From NCBI RefSeq assembly GCF_025398335.1, contig NZ_JAODOO010000021.1, forward strand, positions 1-49,421: a stretch of DNA of 49,421 nt. Direction: 5' to 3'. The position numbers and the translations under genes are program-made. Position 1 is the stretch's first letter; the number at the start of each line of letters is the position of its first letter. Shown here piece by piece: positions 1 through 8,867 of this stretch. Below the pieces are notes generated by a model, which did no database searches, was not told the DNA's origin, and worked only from the letters and a program-made list of their open reading frames with translations. Origin of the DNA: Clostridium sp. CX1 (GTDB taxonomy: Bacteria; Bacillota; Clostridia; Clostridiales; Clostridiaceae).

Positions 1-342
1 TAATTGATTTAGTTCCTGAGTATTTAACATATCTGACCATGCAAGCTGTATTAAAAATGTCTTTTTTATCTCAGGAGCTTCTGGTGATGACATAATCCAT
101 TCTTTTAGCTCCTTAAGACCTTCCTCAGTTATGGTATATATTTTTTTCGAAGGAGAACTATCCTGATGAATCACTTCGCTAGTGACAAGATCTTCTTCTT
201 GCATCTTAATAAGGGCTTTGTAAATTTGATTATTATTACCGGACCAATACAAGAAGGAAGATTCTTCGAAAATCTTTTTTAATTCATATCCTGTGGAGGC
301 TTTAGAGCTTAATATACCTAGTATTGCAAATTTAATTGACAT
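1..342 (-). CDS. PadR-family transcriptional regulator, cut by the window edge
   Basis: The first 114 codons are present and the reading frame runs off the left edge, so the C-terminal part is missing (PadR proteins are usually about 110-190 residues). The N-terminus (MSIKFAILGILSSKASTGYE) followed by a winged helix with NNNQIYKAL and a KKIYTITEEGLKELKEW wing is typical of PadR regulators. The ATG at 342 has a clear AGAGGTG ribosome site upstream. PadR proteins are usually repressors of nearby transport or stress genes and bind ATGT/ACAT dyads. The palindrome at 380-391 just upstream is a candidate autoregulatory site. The ligand and targets cannot be read from this sequence. Confidence 0.85.
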   Translation of the reverse strand, partial: MSIKFAILGILSSKASTGYELKKIFEESSFLYWSGNNNQIYKALIKMQEEDLVTSEVIHQDSSPSKKIYTITEEGLKELKEWIMSSPEAPEIKKTFLIQLAWSDMLNTQELNQL

Positions 343-379
343 TAATTACACCTCTTTCATTGCTAACATAGGCTAATAG

Positions 380-391
380 TAACATATGTTA
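380..391. promoter_or_regulatory. Perfect 12-bp palindrome upstream of the PadR gene
   Basis: TAACATATGTTA is a perfect palindrome about 40 bp upstream of the PadR start, with another TAACATA half-site at 364-370. The ACAT/ATGT core resembles known PadR operators. Autoregulation is inferred. Confidence 0.45.
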
Positions 392-538
392 AGAGGGTGG
401 TCAATAAAAATGATAATAGTGATATTTTTAGCTATTTGTTTTTTAGACTTATTTAATAGAATAATATCGAAAAAATACTAATTAAAGTTTCAGTATTTTG
501 CATAATATATAACTATAGTGAAAGATAGGGAGGACAAT

Positions 539-730
539 ATGAATAAAAAGTTATATAAATCAAGTTCTAATAAGATGATTTCGGGGGTATGTGGCGGGAT
601 AGCTGAATTCTTTGATATTAATCCTACTATTGTGCGTCTAGCCTGGGTACTATTTGCATTGGCAGGCGGAAGTGGGATATTAGCGTACATAGCTTGTGCA
701 ATAATAATCCCTAAAAACACAAATTACTAG
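539..730 (+). CDS. PspC-domain small membrane protein
   Basis: This 63-residue protein is essentially one PspC domain. A short basic N-terminus (MNKKLYKSSSNKMISGVC) leads into the typical GGIAEFFDINPTIVRLAWVLFAL segment, and a hydrophobic helix ends in IIIPKN. PspC domains belong to envelope-stress (phage shock) systems and many Firmicute copies stand alone. The ATG at 539 is chosen because GGGAGGA lies at 527-533; an upstream in-frame start would place that site inside the gene. No pspA-like partner is visible in the window. The exact role is unknown. Confidence 0.85.
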   Translation: MNKKLYKSSSNKMISGVCGGIAEFFDINPTIVRLAWVLFALAGGSGILAYIACAIIIPKNTNY

Positions 731-798
731 CAGGATATCAAGGATGAAAAATCATTAAAAACAAATAATTGATAATTTGTTAAATATAAACATAAATG

Positions 799-857
799 AC
801 GCATGTAGAGCATAGCTGGTAAATCTGATTACGGAAAATGCTAGACATGTGTTTTTT
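799..857 (+). terminator. Promoter-proximal hairpin with T-tract (possible attenuator)
   Basis: ACGCATGT and AGCAT at 799-813 pair with ATGCT and ACATGTGT at 838-852 (one G-U pair, a 2-nt internal mismatch), and six T follow. A possible promoter (TTGATA, 17 bp, ATAAAT) lies immediately upstream, so the hairpin would be the first thing transcribed. It precedes a 46-codon ORF. It matches no riboswitch class I can name. Confidence 0.5.
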
Positions 858-883
858 GTGTTTAAAATGAAAGGAGTAATATT

Positions 884-1024
884 ATGTCTCTACATCTAAT
901 AATTCCAATATGTATATTCACTTTAGCGTTGTCATTTTGTAAGAGTATCAATTCCTTTGTACTTTTGGCAACAGATTTAGATGCTGTGAATGTCTGCTTA
1001 TCAGTGATTGGCATAACAGCATAA
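884..1024 (+). CDS. Possible 46-aa hydrophobic small protein
   Basis: An ATG at 884 preceded by AAAGGAG (870-876) opens a 46-codon frame ending at TAA 1022-1024. The product (MSLHLIIPICIFTLALSF...) has a hydrophobic first half that could span the membrane once, then SINSFVLLATDLDAVNVCL. It is not recognised as any family. The good ribosome site and the hairpin with T-tract just upstream suggest a regulated small gene, but it could also be the decayed start of a larger membrane protein gene. Nothing in the sequence gives a function. Confidence 0.35.
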   Translation: MSLHLIIPICIFTLALSFCKSINSFVLLATDLDAVNVCLSVIGITA

Positions 1025-1088
1025 CTATTTCTAATAGTATATTTTTAAGAACTTCTTAAGTTATCATTACAGGATTCTGATCATTACT

Positions 1089-1117
1089 TTGACAAATTAT
1101 GTTAACCAGGTTATAAT
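1089..1117 (+). promoter_or_regulatory. Consensus sigma-A promoter of the SMR-MarR operon
   Basis: TTGACA at 1089-1094, a 17-bp spacer, and TATAAT at 1112-1117: a perfect match in both hexamers. The operator-like inverted repeat begins inside the -10 box. Confidence 0.85.
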
Positions 1118-1148
1118 AATATTAGTCCGTAATAGGACTAATATTATT
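1115..1148. promoter_or_regulatory. Perfect 14+14 inverted repeat, likely MarR operator
   Basis: AATAATATTAGTCC at 1115-1128 and GGACTAATATTATT at 1135-1148 are exact inverted copies around a 6-bp centre. The repeat covers the -10 box and the start region, where a bound repressor would block transcription. The MarR gene at 1524 is the obvious candidate binder; binding itself is inferred. Confidence 0.75.
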
Positions 1149-1167
1149 AATGAAAAGGAGTTTTCAT

Positions 1168-1491
1168 ATGGAGTGGGTTTATTTAATTCTGGCAATCGCA
1201 TTTGAGATTGCAGCAACAACCTTGATGAAAGTGTCCAATGGGTTCACAAAGATATTACCAACCTTAGGAACGTTTTTAGGATATATAATATGTTTTAGCT
1301 TTCTGTCTATAGCATTAAAAAAGATAGATATGAGTGTAGCATATGCAATATGGTCTGCAGCTGGAATAGTTGTGCTGTCTACAATAGGAGTAGTTGTTTT
1401 TAAGGAAAATATTAATGTCCTAAAAGTAACGTCTATACTTTTTATTGTATTAGGAGTTATTGGTTTAAATTTAAGTGGAGCAAGTCATTAA
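1168..1491 (+). CDS. Small multidrug resistance (SMR) efflux protein, EmrE/QacE type
   Basis: The 107-residue protein has the SMR plan of four transmembrane helices. The membrane carboxylate that binds proton and drug in EmrE (E14) is at residue 13 in FEIAATTLMK, and helix 3 carries AYAIWSAAGIV, closer to the Qac/EmrE branch than to guanidinium exporters. It should work as an antiparallel dimer exchanging protons for cationic compounds. The ATG at 1168 is chosen for AAGGAG at 1155-1160; an earlier in-frame ATG would include that site. The MarR gene follows 32 bp later, so the pair probably forms one operon under the repressible promoter at 1089. Confidence 0.92.
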   Translation: MEWVYLILAIAFEIAATTLMKVSNGFTKILPTLGTFLGYIICFSFLSIALKKIDMSVAYAIWSAAGIVVLSTIGVVVFKENINVLKVTSILFIVLGVIGLNLSGASH

Positions 1492-1523
1492 TTTATCAAT
1501 GTTTAAGAGAGAAGGTACAACAA

Positions 1524-1970
1524 ATGGATAATAAAGATAAAATTATTGGGCTGATAGACAATTATTACGACGCATGGTTTGAAATAAATAATATATACCA
1601 TGATTGGGCTAAAAGACATGGAATGCAGGATACAACTTTATTTGTTTTATATGTGATAAAAAATACAGTTCCATATTGTACACAAAGTGAAATTTGTAAT
1701 AAGTTATACTTGCCTAAACAAACTGTTTCACAAATATTATCCGGACTTGAAAAGGAGAGATATATAACTAGAGAGCCAAATACTAAAGACCGTAGAAACA
1801 AAGTTATTAGGCTTACTGAGGAAGGAACAAGTTTTGCAACCTCTATCCTGGAGGAATTAAAGTCTGCAGAGATTGAGGCTTTTAATCAAATGTCAGAAAA
1901 ACAACGCAGCACTGTAGTGGAAGGTTTTAAACTATTGTGTGATTCATTAAATAAAAGTCTTTCTAAGTAA
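1524..1970 (+). CDS. MarR-family regulator of the SMR exporter
   Basis: This 148-residue protein has the MarR winged helix in the middle (YCTQSEICNKLYLPKQTVSQILSGLEKERYI), with the wing REPNTKDRRNKVIRLTEEG and flanking helices for dimer formation. MarR proteins are dimeric repressors released by small ligands, often substrates of the adjacent pump. The gene lies 32 bp behind the SMR gene and ends at a terminator, so it likely represses its own operon through the repeat at 1115-1148. A scrap of a second copy of its C-terminal coding region occurs at 7350-7400. Confidence 0.9.
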   Translation: MDNKDKIIGLIDNYYDAWFEINNIYHDWAKRHGMQDTTLFVLYVIKNTVPYCTQSEICNKLYLPKQTVSQILSGLEKERYITREPNTKDRRNKVIRLTEEGTSFATSILEELKSAEIEAFNQMSEKQRSTVVEGFKLLCDSLNKSLSK

Positions 1971-1987
1971 TGTACCAAGGGGATTAG

Positions 1988-2034
1988 AGCTACCTCTGTG
2001 TTCCATAACACAGTTAGGTAGCTTAATATTTTTA
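1988..2034 (+). terminator. Intrinsic terminator of the SMR-MarR operon
   Basis: AGCTACCTCTGTGTT at 1988-2002 pairs with AACACAG and AGGTAGCT at 2007-2023 (a TT bulge), followed by a T-rich stretch. Confidence 0.8.
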
Positions 2035-2103
2035 TGATTTAGAGTATACTTAACTGGAATCTTGGTAATTTAAAAATATAAAGGCATTATTATAAACTTG
2101 GCA

Positions 2104-2153
2104 TTGACATTTATCGTAATAATTAGGTATCATAAATATTAGACCAGTCACTA
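2104..2153 (+). promoter_or_regulatory. Promoter and candidate operator of the TetR gene
   Basis: TTGACA at 2104-2109, an 18-bp spacer and TATCAT at 2128-2133 form a fair promoter. TAGACCAGTCACTA at 2140-2153 lies just downstream and resembles TAGACC/GGTCTA boxes of LmrA/QdoR-type TetR repressors. A related site (shared TAGTGACT and GTC on the other strand) occurs at 36917-36934. Confidence 0.5.
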
Positions 2154-2179
2154 TAATTTTATTAGAAAGGTATATTGCT

Positions 2180-2767
2180 ATGAGTAGTAAGGTAAATACA
2201 CGAGAAAAACTTATAGAAACTGCATCCAAGCTTTTTGAAACTAAGGGATATTATGCAACAGGTTTAAATGAAATTTTGATAGAAAGTGGAACTCCAAAGG
2301 GTTCCTTATATTATCATTTTCCAAAAGGAAAAGAGCAACTTGCATTAGAAGCTATAAATTCAGCAGGAGAAAAAATAAAATCTAAACTTGAGAGTATCTT
2401 AAATAGTAATATAAATCCAGTTGATGCTATTATATCTAGTATAGAACATATAGCGACATTAATTGATAATGATCAAAAAATTAAAGATATGTCTATAAGT
2501 TTGATAGCTTTAGAAACATATCTAACAAGTGAAGCTTTAAGAAAAGCTTGCGAAGAAATTTTTACTTCATTAGGGAGTATATATGCTAAAAAACTTATCA
2601 ATTCTGGGATAAATGAAAATGATGCATATAAATTAGGTGATGTAATTGCAGCAATGATAGAAGGTGGTATGACTTATTCATTGATAAAAAAGAGTGGCAA
2701 ACCGCTTAGATTAATAGCTGAGCAAACACCTAAATTACTAAATATAACTTCAATGGAAACAAAATAA
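2180..2767 (+). CDS. TetR-family regulator, LmrA/YxaF-like
   Basis: The 195-residue protein starts with a canonical TetR DNA-binding domain (REKLIETASKLFETKGYYATGLNEIL...GTPKGSLYYHFPKGKEQL). The GSLYYHFPKGKEQL helix and the C-terminal half (LETYLTSEALRKACEEIF..., DVIAAMIEGGMTYSLIKKSGKPL) resemble LmrA/YxaF, which controls drug-efflux and flavonoid-responsive genes in Bacillus. AGAAAGG gives a reasonable ribosome site at the ATG. No transporter gene follows; the next gene is an unrelated activase, so the regulator stands alone here, probably controlling itself and a distant target. Confidence 0.88.
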   Translation: MSSKVNTREKLIETASKLFETKGYYATGLNEILIESGTPKGSLYYHFPKGKEQLALEAINSAGEKIKSKLESILNSNINPVDAIISSIEHIATLIDNDQKIKDMSISLIALETYLTSEALRKACEEIFTSLGSIYAKKLINSGINENDAYKLGDVIAAMIEGGMTYSLIKKSGKPLRLIAEQTPKLLNITSMETK

Positions 2768-2910
2768 TCTAATTAAAAACATTAGTAACTTTTCTAGGAG
2801 ATCAAAAAATAAAAATTATGTGAAAATAATCAGTGAAAAGGCTGCTTAATTGTTTAAAAGCCAATTATCAACTTTTCCACTGATGTAATATAATTAGTTG
2901 AAATTTACAA

Positions 2911-5900
2911 ATGAGGAGGCGAATAGGCATTTTAGATGTCAATTATATGAGAAACTTATTTAGTGTTGGTATAGATATTGGATCTACTACAGTTAAAGTT
3001 GTTATTTTGAACAATAAAAAACTAGTAATATATAGTAAATACGATAGACATTATTCAGATATTAAGAAAAAACTTCAGGAAATTCTAAATGATGCCTATG
3101 GAATTATTGGGGACGAGCAGGTCACTGTAATGGTGACAGGTTCAGGTGGAATGAATATTGCAAATAGTATTGGAGCCACCTTTATTCAGGAGGTTGTTGC
3201 AGCTACAAAAGCAATAAAAACCTACTACCCTCAAACTGATGTAGCAATAGAATTAGGTGGAGAAGATGCAAAGATTACCTATTTTGAAGGTGGAATAGAG
3301 CAAAGAATGAATGGTACTTGTGCGGGTGGTACAGGCTCCTTTATAGACCAAATGGCTTCATTGCTTAAGGTAGATGCTGGAGAGCTGAATGAATTAGCTA
3401 AAAATTATAAGGTTATTTATCCTATAGCGGCTAGGTGCGGAGTTTTTGCGAAGACAGATGTACAGCCGCTTTTAAATGAGGGTGTTGCAAAGGAGGATAT
3501 TGCAGTTTCTGTACTTCAAGCAATTGTAATTCAGACTGTAAGTGGACTAGCCTGTGGAAGAGCTATCAAAGGCAATGTAGCGTTTTTAGGTGGACCTTTA
3601 TTTTTCCTATCAGAGCTTAGAAAAAGATTTATTGATGTATTAAAATTAAAGGAAGATCAAATAATCTTTCCTGAAAATCCACAGCTATATGTGGCTATTG
3701 GGGCTTCATTGTCTTCTGATAAAGAAAAATCAGTATCCTTCAAGTCTTTGATGGATAAATTTGAAAATTTCCAAACCCAATCTATTGTTGAGACAGACAG
3801 ATTAACACCCCTATTTTCTAATGGGGAAGAATATGAAAAATTCAGACTTAGACATAGCAAAAATTCAGTTAAGAGAAAAGAATTAAGTGAATTTCAAGGT
3901 CAGTGCTTTTTAGGTATAGATGCAGGCTCCACCACTACAAAAGCAGCTCTTATAGATAGTGAAGGAACACTGCTTTACACTTATTATGGAAGCAATGAAG
4001 GAAGTCCCCTTAAGTCTACCATCAGGGTGCTTAAGGAATTATATAGTGTTTTACCAGAGAAGGCTAAAATAATGAACTCAGCTGTTACTGGTTATGGAGA
4101 AGCCTTACTAAAAGCAGGGCTTAAAATAGATATAGGTGAAATAGAAACAGTAGCTCATTATAAGGCAGCGGATTTCTTCTGCCCAGGAGTAGACTTCATA
4201 TTAGATATTGGTGGACAGGATATGAAGTGTATAAAAATAAAAGATGGTGTTATAGACAGCATACTTTTAAATGAAGCTTGTTCTGCAGGCTGTGGTTCAT
4301 TTTTAGATACCTTTGCAACTTCACTTAATATGAGTGTAGGAGATTTTGCCGCAAAGGCTATAGATTCTAGGGGACCTGTGGATCTTGGCTCTAGATGTAC
4401 TGTTTTTATGAACTCAAGGGTTAAACAGTCACAAAAAGAAGGCGCATCCGTTGAAGATATTTCTGCAGGTCTATCTTATTCAGTAATAAAAAATGCATTA
4501 TTTAAAGTAATTAAAGCCAGAAATCCTAAGGAACTAGGCAATAAAATAGTTGTTCAAGGTGGTACTTTTTATAATGATGCTGTGCTTAGAAGTTTTGAAA
4601 TTTTATCTGAAAGGGAAGCTATAAGACCAGATATTGCTGGAATAATGGGAGCTTTTGGAGCTGCTCTCATTGCCAAGGAGAGATATGAGGATGGTTATGA
4701 AACAAGTTTGATAGATGAACAAAGCTTAGAAAGTTTTGATGTTTCAACTAATATAGCTAGATGTAAATTATGTTCTAATAACTGTCTATTAACTATAAAT
4801 AAGTTTAAAGATGGCGAAAGGTTTGTTTCTGGAAACAGATGCGAAAGAGGTGCTGGTAAACAAAAGGAGAACAACTCTCTGCCAAATTTATTTGAATATA
4901 AATATAACCGACTTTTTCAATATGAACCATTGTCAATTGAAGAAGCGAAAAGAGGCGCTGTAGGTATACCAAGGGTTCTGAATATGTATGAAAATTATCC
5001 CTTCTGGTTTACCGTATTTACAGAACTAGGCTTTAGAGTTGAGTTATCGGACAGGTCTTCAAAAAAGATTTATGAAAAAGGAATTGAAACTATACCTTCA
5101 GAGTCTGTATGCTACCCGGGAAAGATGGTCCACGGACATATTATGAATCTTTATGAAAAAGGTATAGACTTTATATTCTATCCCTCTATTACCCATGAAC
5201 AGAAGGAACAAAAGGATGCAGATAATCATTTTAACTGTCCTATAGTTACTTCATATCCTGAGGTAATAAAAAATAACATAGATGTAATAAGAGAAAAAAA
5301 TATATTGTACATGAAGCCTTTTTTGCCTCTGGATAACAAAAAGAGAATGATAAGCAGATTGCAGGAAGCGCTGCAGGTATTTAATATTGATAGAAATGAA
5401 ATAGCAGAAGCGGTAATTAAAGCTTATGAAGAACAGGAAGCCTTTAAGAAAGATATTCAAAGGTCTGGAGAGGACACACTTAAACTAATTAGAGAAAATG
5501 AAATAAAAGGTATAGTCCTTGCAGGAAGACCTTATCACATAGATCCACATATAAATCATGGTATACCAGATATGATTAATTCTCTTGGCATGGCAGTACT
5601 AACAGAGGACTCTGTAGCACATCTTGGTGAAGTTGAAAGACCGCTTAGAGTGGTGGACCAGTGGGTATATCATTCAAGATTATATGCAGCTGCCAGCTTT
5701 GTTTCAAAAGAAAAGGACTTAGAATTGGTTCAATTAAATTCCTTTGGCTGTGGACTTGATGCTGTTACCACAGATCAGGTACAGGAGATACTGAATGGAA
5801 ATTCAAAGATTTATACTACCCTTAAAATAGATGAAGGAAATAATCTTGGTGCTGCAAGAATAAGACTTCGTTCTCTTAAGGCTTCTATGGCTGAAAGAGA

Positions 5901-7266
5901 AAAAAATGGTATAGAACTGAAGAGAGTTAACAACATAACTAAGAGAATTCCTTTTACCAAGGAAATGAAGAAAAATCATACTATATTAGTACCTGAAATG
6001 TCTCCAATTCACTTTCAATTTTTGGAGGTGGCCTTTAGAGAGTCAGGTTATAATTTAGTTGTGCTGCCATCTCAGGATAGAGAAGCTATAGAGGTTGGAT
6101 TAAAATTTGTAAACAATGATGTCTGCTATCCTGCAATAATTGCCATTGGACAGCTTTTAGAAGCCTTACAATCTGGAAAATATGATATAAATAATACCTC
6201 GGTTATGATATCTCAAACTGGTGGAGGTTGTAGAGCTACAAATTATATTGGATTTTTAAGAAAAGCCTTGAAGGATGCAGGTTTTGAAAATATACCGGTA
6301 ATATCTTTAAATGCCAATGGAATGGAGAAAAATCCAGGATTCAAGCTTTCTATACCTTTACTTGATAGAGCTATGATGGCTTTAGTTTATGGTGACTGCC
6401 TTATGAGTGTACTATATAGGGTTAGGCCCTATGAAAAAGTTAAGGGATCTGCAAATAAGCTTTATGAAAAGTGGGTCAAGATTTGTAAGGCTGCTTTAAA
6501 AAATAAAAACAAAGCAAGCTTTAAAAGAAATATTGAAAATATAATAAGAGACTTTGATGAACTAGAAATAACTGATGAAGTTAAACCTAAAGTAGGACTA
6601 GTTGGAGAAATACTTGTAAAATTCCATCCAACAGCAAATAATAACGTGGTAAGTATAGTAGAGGCAGAAGGAGCAGAAGCTGTAATGCCAGCTTTAACAG
6701 ACTTTTTACTTTATTCTGCTTATGACAGCGATTATAAATACAAATATTTGTCCGGAAGTAAGCTTTCACAGATTTTAGGGAATTCAGCTATTGCTATTAT
6801 TGAATTTTATAGAAGCACCTATAAGAAAGCACTAGCTAGCAGTAATAGATTTTATCAGCAAAAATCAATAAAGGAAATAGCTAAAGGAGCTTCTACAGTT
6901 GTAGATTTAGGTCATATGACTGGAGAAGGCTGGTTCTTAACAGGGGAGATGGTAGAGCTTATTGAAAGTGGAGTTAAGAATATTATTTGTATGCAGCCTT
7001 TTGCCTGTTTACCTAACCATGTTACTGGAAAAGGAATGATGAAGGAGTTAAAAAGGGTTTATCCTGGAACTAATATAGTAGCCATAGACTACGATCCTGG
7101 TGCCAGTGAAGTAAATCAGTTAAATAGAATAAAGCTTATGATATCCACAGCTTTTGAAAATATTGGGGAATTGCAAGCTTATGATGCTAAGTCACATATT
7201 AAGCCTGATTTTGAGCCGGAAAATGGCTTAGTAAATTCTTTTAATTTTAAGGCAAAGGAAACCTAA
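2911..7266 (+). CDS. Giant acyl-CoA dehydratase activase-type ATPase (BadF/BcrA twin domains plus DUF2229)
   Basis: The 1451-residue protein holds two ASKHA ATPase domains of the HgdC type. The first has [13 protein letters not shown] near residue 19, the cluster motif NGTCAGGTG and AARCGVF; the second has [14 protein letters not shown] near 333, [10 protein letters not shown] and LGSRCTVF. The paired cysteines should hold a [4Fe-4S] cluster. A cysteine group (CKLCSNNC...NRCERG, about 617-647) and a DUF2229/HgdB-like C-terminal half follow. HgdC-type proteins use ATP to inject an electron into 2-hydroxyacyl-CoA dehydratases. No dehydratase subunits are nearby, and the physiological partner of this large form is not established. 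The start is uncertain: ATG 2911 has GGAGG inside the gene, and ATG 2947 (residue 13) lacks a spaced ribosome site. Confidence 0.85.
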   Translation: MRRRIGILDVNYMRNLFSVGIDIGSTTVKVVILNNKKLVIYSKYDRHYSDIKKKLQEILNDAYGIIGDEQVTVMVTGSGGMNIANSIGATFIQEVVAATKAIKTYYPQTDVAIELGGEDAKITYFEGGIEQRMNGTCAGGTGSFIDQMASLLKVDAGELNELAKNYKVIYPIAARCGVFAKTDVQPLLNEGVAKEDIAVSVLQAIVIQTVSGLACGRAIKGNVAFLGGPLFFLSELRKRFIDVLKLKEDQIIFPENPQLYVAIGASLSSDKEKSVSFKSLMDKFENFQTQSIVETDRLTPLFSNGEEYEKFRLRHSKNSVKRKELSEFQGQCFLGIDAGSTTTKAALIDSEGTLLYTYYGSNEGSPLKSTIRVLKELYSVLPEKAKIMNSAVTGYGEALLKAGLKIDIGEIETVAHYKAADFFCPGVDFILDIGGQDMKCIKIKDGVIDSILLNEACSAGCGSFLDTFATSLNMSVGDFAAKAIDSRGPVDLGSRCTVFMNSRVKQSQKEGASVEDISAGLSYSVIKNALFKVIKARNPKELGNKIVVQGGTFYNDAVLRSFEILSEREAIRPDIAGIMGAFGAALIAKERYEDGYETSLIDEQSLESFDVSTNIARCKLCSNNCLLTINKFKDGERFVSGNRCERGAGKQKENNSLPNLFEYKYNRLFQYEPLSIEEAKRGAVGIPRVLNMYENYPFWFTVFTELGFRVELSDRSSKKIYEKGIETIPSESVCYPGKMVHGHIMNLYEKGIDFIFYPSITHEQKEQKDADNHFNCPIVTSYPEVIKNNIDVIREKNILYMKPFLPLDNKKRMISRLQEALQVFNIDRNEIAEAVIKAYEEQEAFKKDIQRSGEDTLKLIRENEIKGIVLAGRPYHIDPHINHGIPDMINSLGMAVLTEDSVAHLGEVERPLRVVDQWVYHSRLYAAASFVSKEKDLELVQLNSFGCGLDAVTTDQVQEILNGNSKIYTTLKIDEGNNLGAARIRLRSLKASMAEREKNGIELKRVNNITKRIPFTKEMKKNHTILVPEMSPIHFQFLEVAFRESGYNLVVLPSQDREAIEVGLKFVNNDVCYPAIIAIGQLLEALQSGKYDINNTSVMISQTGGGCRATNYIGFLRKALKDAGFENIPVISLNANGMEKNPGFKLSIPLLDRAMMALVYGDCLMSVLYRVRPYEKVKGSANKLYEKWVKICKAALKNKNKASFKRNIENIIRDFDELEITDEVKPKVGLVGEILVKFHPTANNNVVSIVEAEGAEAVMPALTDFLLYSAYDSDYKYKYLSGSKLSQILGNSAIAIIEFYRSTYKKALASSNRFYQQKSIKEIAKGASTVVDLGHMTGEGWFLTGEMVELIESGVKNIICMQPFACLPNHVTGKGMMKELKRVYPGTNIVAIDYDPGASEVNQLNRIKLMISTAFENIGELQAYDAKSHIKPDFEPENGLVNSFNFKAKET

Positions 7267-7277
7267 GCTTATCCCAG

Positions 7278-7312
7278 ACTGCTGATAAACATATTTTGTC
7301 AGCAGTTTTTTC
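7278..7312 (+). terminator. Intrinsic terminator of the activase gene
   Basis: ACTGCTGA (7278-7285) pairs with TCAGCAGT (7299-7306), followed by a run of T, 12 bp after the stop codon. Confidence 0.85.
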
Positions 7313-7349
7313 CTTTGGTTATCTCCGATTTAGGCCTTTAGAAGTTACT

Positions 7350-7400
7350 TTAAAGCGTATAGAAATTGAAGTTTTTAATCAAATGTCAGAAAAACAGCAC
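7350..7400 (+). pseudogene. Fragment of a MarR gene
   Basis: In one frame these bases encode KRIEIEVFNQMSEKQ, nearly the same as KSAEIEAFNQMSEKQ of the MarR regulator at 1524-1970, and the DNA is closely alike (TTTTTAATCAAATGTCAGAA is shared). No start or DNA-binding domain remains. It is a leftover from a duplicated or recombined MarR gene. The rest of the stretch from 7313 to 7634 shows no other gene. Confidence 0.7.
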
Positions 7401-7634
7401 CTTATAGGTATTATATTACATAATCAAGGGAATACTTATATTTTACTATATATAAATTAGAAAAATATAAGTTCAGAAGAATATGTATGAGGACTGTTAT
7501 CACCCTATTTTTGAGGGAGAAAAACAACTTCTAAATATGGTCTGCCTAAAAAAGATTTTAGTAGTTTTAGAAAATAAAATTTAAATATATTAATAAAAAT
7601 AGCTTAGATATATAAATAAAGGATGATAACATAT

Positions 7635-8060
7635 ATGGAGTATTATTTAGATTTAATTGCAAATAAAAAATGGATTCTATATCTTATCTTTTTTTCTTTT
7701 ATCATACTAATGATTTATATAAGTATAATTATAGATGAGTACTTTGGGGGACTTTATAATTTTATTGTAAGGTCTTATTTAATATACTTGCCAGTGGGAC
7801 TATTTATGGCGGTTTATTATTTAATAATTGAAAAAACATGGCTTTCTAGAAATAACATATATACGTTATCCTTTATTTATTATTCAATAATTATAATTAT
7901 GACTATAATTTCTGAGAAATGTTTTGAGAAGTATTATAGAACAGAGAGATTAGATGAAAGAATTAAAAATAGTAGATGGATGATACTTAGTATGTTTATT
8001 ATTATAGTGCCATATACTTTTGTGGGTTTTATTAAACTTATAATTAAATGGGTAACTTAA
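7635..8060 (+). CDS. Four-helix integral membrane protein of unknown function
   Basis: The product (about 141 residues) is strongly hydrophobic with four likely membrane helices: near ILYLIFFSFIILMIYISIII, YLIYLPVGLFMAVYYLII, TLSFIYYSIIIIMTII and ILSMFIIIVPYTFVGFI. A charged loop (EKCFEKYYRTERLDERIKNSR) lies before the last helix. The ATG at 7635 is preferred because AAAGG at 7618-7622 sits 12 bp upstream; the in-frame ATG at 7623 overlaps that site. I do not recognise the family. The next gene also encodes a membrane-anchored protein and may be linked, but a gap of almost 150 bp separates them. Confidence 0.65.
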   Translation: MEYYLDLIANKKWILYLIFFSFIILMIYISIIIDEYFGGLYNFIVRSYLIYLPVGLFMAVYYLIIEKTWLSRNNIYTLSFIYYSIIIIMTIISEKCFEKYYRTERLDERIKNSRWMILSMFIIIVPYTFVGFIKLIIKWVT

Positions 8061-8207
8061 TATATATTTTTAAATACTTATTGTAGTGGTTACTAATAAC
8101 AAAAACTATTATTTAACTAAATACTTATGAGTTTATTTTTGAGAACACAACTGCTAGCGATAATTAAAAACTCAATAAAGATTAAAACTAAATATTATGA
8201 GGTAAGT

Positions 8208-8753
8208 ATGGAGAAAAATATTGATTATAGTAAAGATACCTACAATATTCCAATAAGGCTATATCCTAAATATATGGCAAGTATTAAAATATTTATTATA
8301 TTTCTAACTTTAAGTGGATTAGCTCTTAGTTATTTATTAATTACCAATAAAATACATAATAGTGATACAGAATCCTTAGTTGATTTTATTATGATTATTG
8401 CATTCTTTCTACTTTTAGGAATGGACTTAATTCACGGAGAGGTGCTGCATAAGCAATATATTGAACTAAACAACGAAGGAATAAAAGTGAAGAGTTTATT
8501 ATTCTCAAGGTTTATAAAATGGAGTGATATACTTTCCATAGGAATAGTAAAACACTTCCGAACAACTGAATATATTGCAATTACAAAGGCAGAATCTGAA
8601 GGAATTCTTAAAAAAATAAGGAAATACTTAGCTTATGGAGAGTATATTTCTGTAAGATTAGAAAAGTATTCAGAAATTGAATCCCATATGTTTATAAACA
8701 CAGTGGAAAAAAAGATGAGTAAAGATAACTATATTCAATTAAAGAAATATTAA
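8208..8753 (+). CDS. Membrane-anchored PH-like domain protein
   Basis: The 181-residue product has a short polar N-terminus, two adjacent membrane helices (SIKIFIIFLTLSGLALSYLL and LVDFIMIIAFFLLLGMDLI), then a soluble part (YIELNNEGIKVKSLLFSRFIKWSDILSIGIV...) with the alternating beta pattern and buried-tryptophan turn of bacterial PH-like domains (YcxB/YdbS-like). These often sit at membranes and their roles are poorly known. The ATG at 8208 is chosen over 8127 because GAGG at 8199-8202 precedes it at good spacing and the family pattern begins here. A weak hairpin with AGCTGTCTT arms follows the stop. Confidence 0.6.
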   Translation: MEKNIDYSKDTYNIPIRLYPKYMASIKIFIIFLTLSGLALSYLLITNKIHNSDTESLVDFIMIIAFFLLLGMDLIHGEVLHKQYIELNNEGIKVKSLLFSRFIKWSDILSIGIVKHFRTTEYIAITKAESEGILKKIRKYLAYGEYISVRLEKYSEIESHMFINTVEKKMSKDNYIQLKKY

Positions 8754-8866
8754 AGCTGTCTTTGTATACGCTAAGACAGCTAAATAACCTAAGATTTTTG
8801 TGATTCAGAATATACTTTGGTAAAAGGCTGGTGATTAAAACAATAGATGCCTTTATGCAGAAATAA
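8754..8866 (+). repeat. Terminator-like hairpin with tail similar to that after the MarR gene
   Basis: AGCTGTCTT (8754-8762) pairs with AAGACAGCT (8773-8781). The following bases (ATTTTTGTGATTCAGAATAT and on) resemble the tail after the terminator at 1988-2034 (ATTTTTATGATTTAGAGTAT). The two seem to be diverged copies of one intergenic sequence of about 100 bp. Confidence 0.45.
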
Positions 8867-8867
8867 G

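Noticed and set aside
799-852. Guanidine-II riboswitch (ACGG in the loop, SMR gene nearby)
   Set aside because: That class needs two small hairpins each with an ACGR loop; only one ACGG occurs and it is not in a stable small stem. The SMR gene also has its own promoter downstream.
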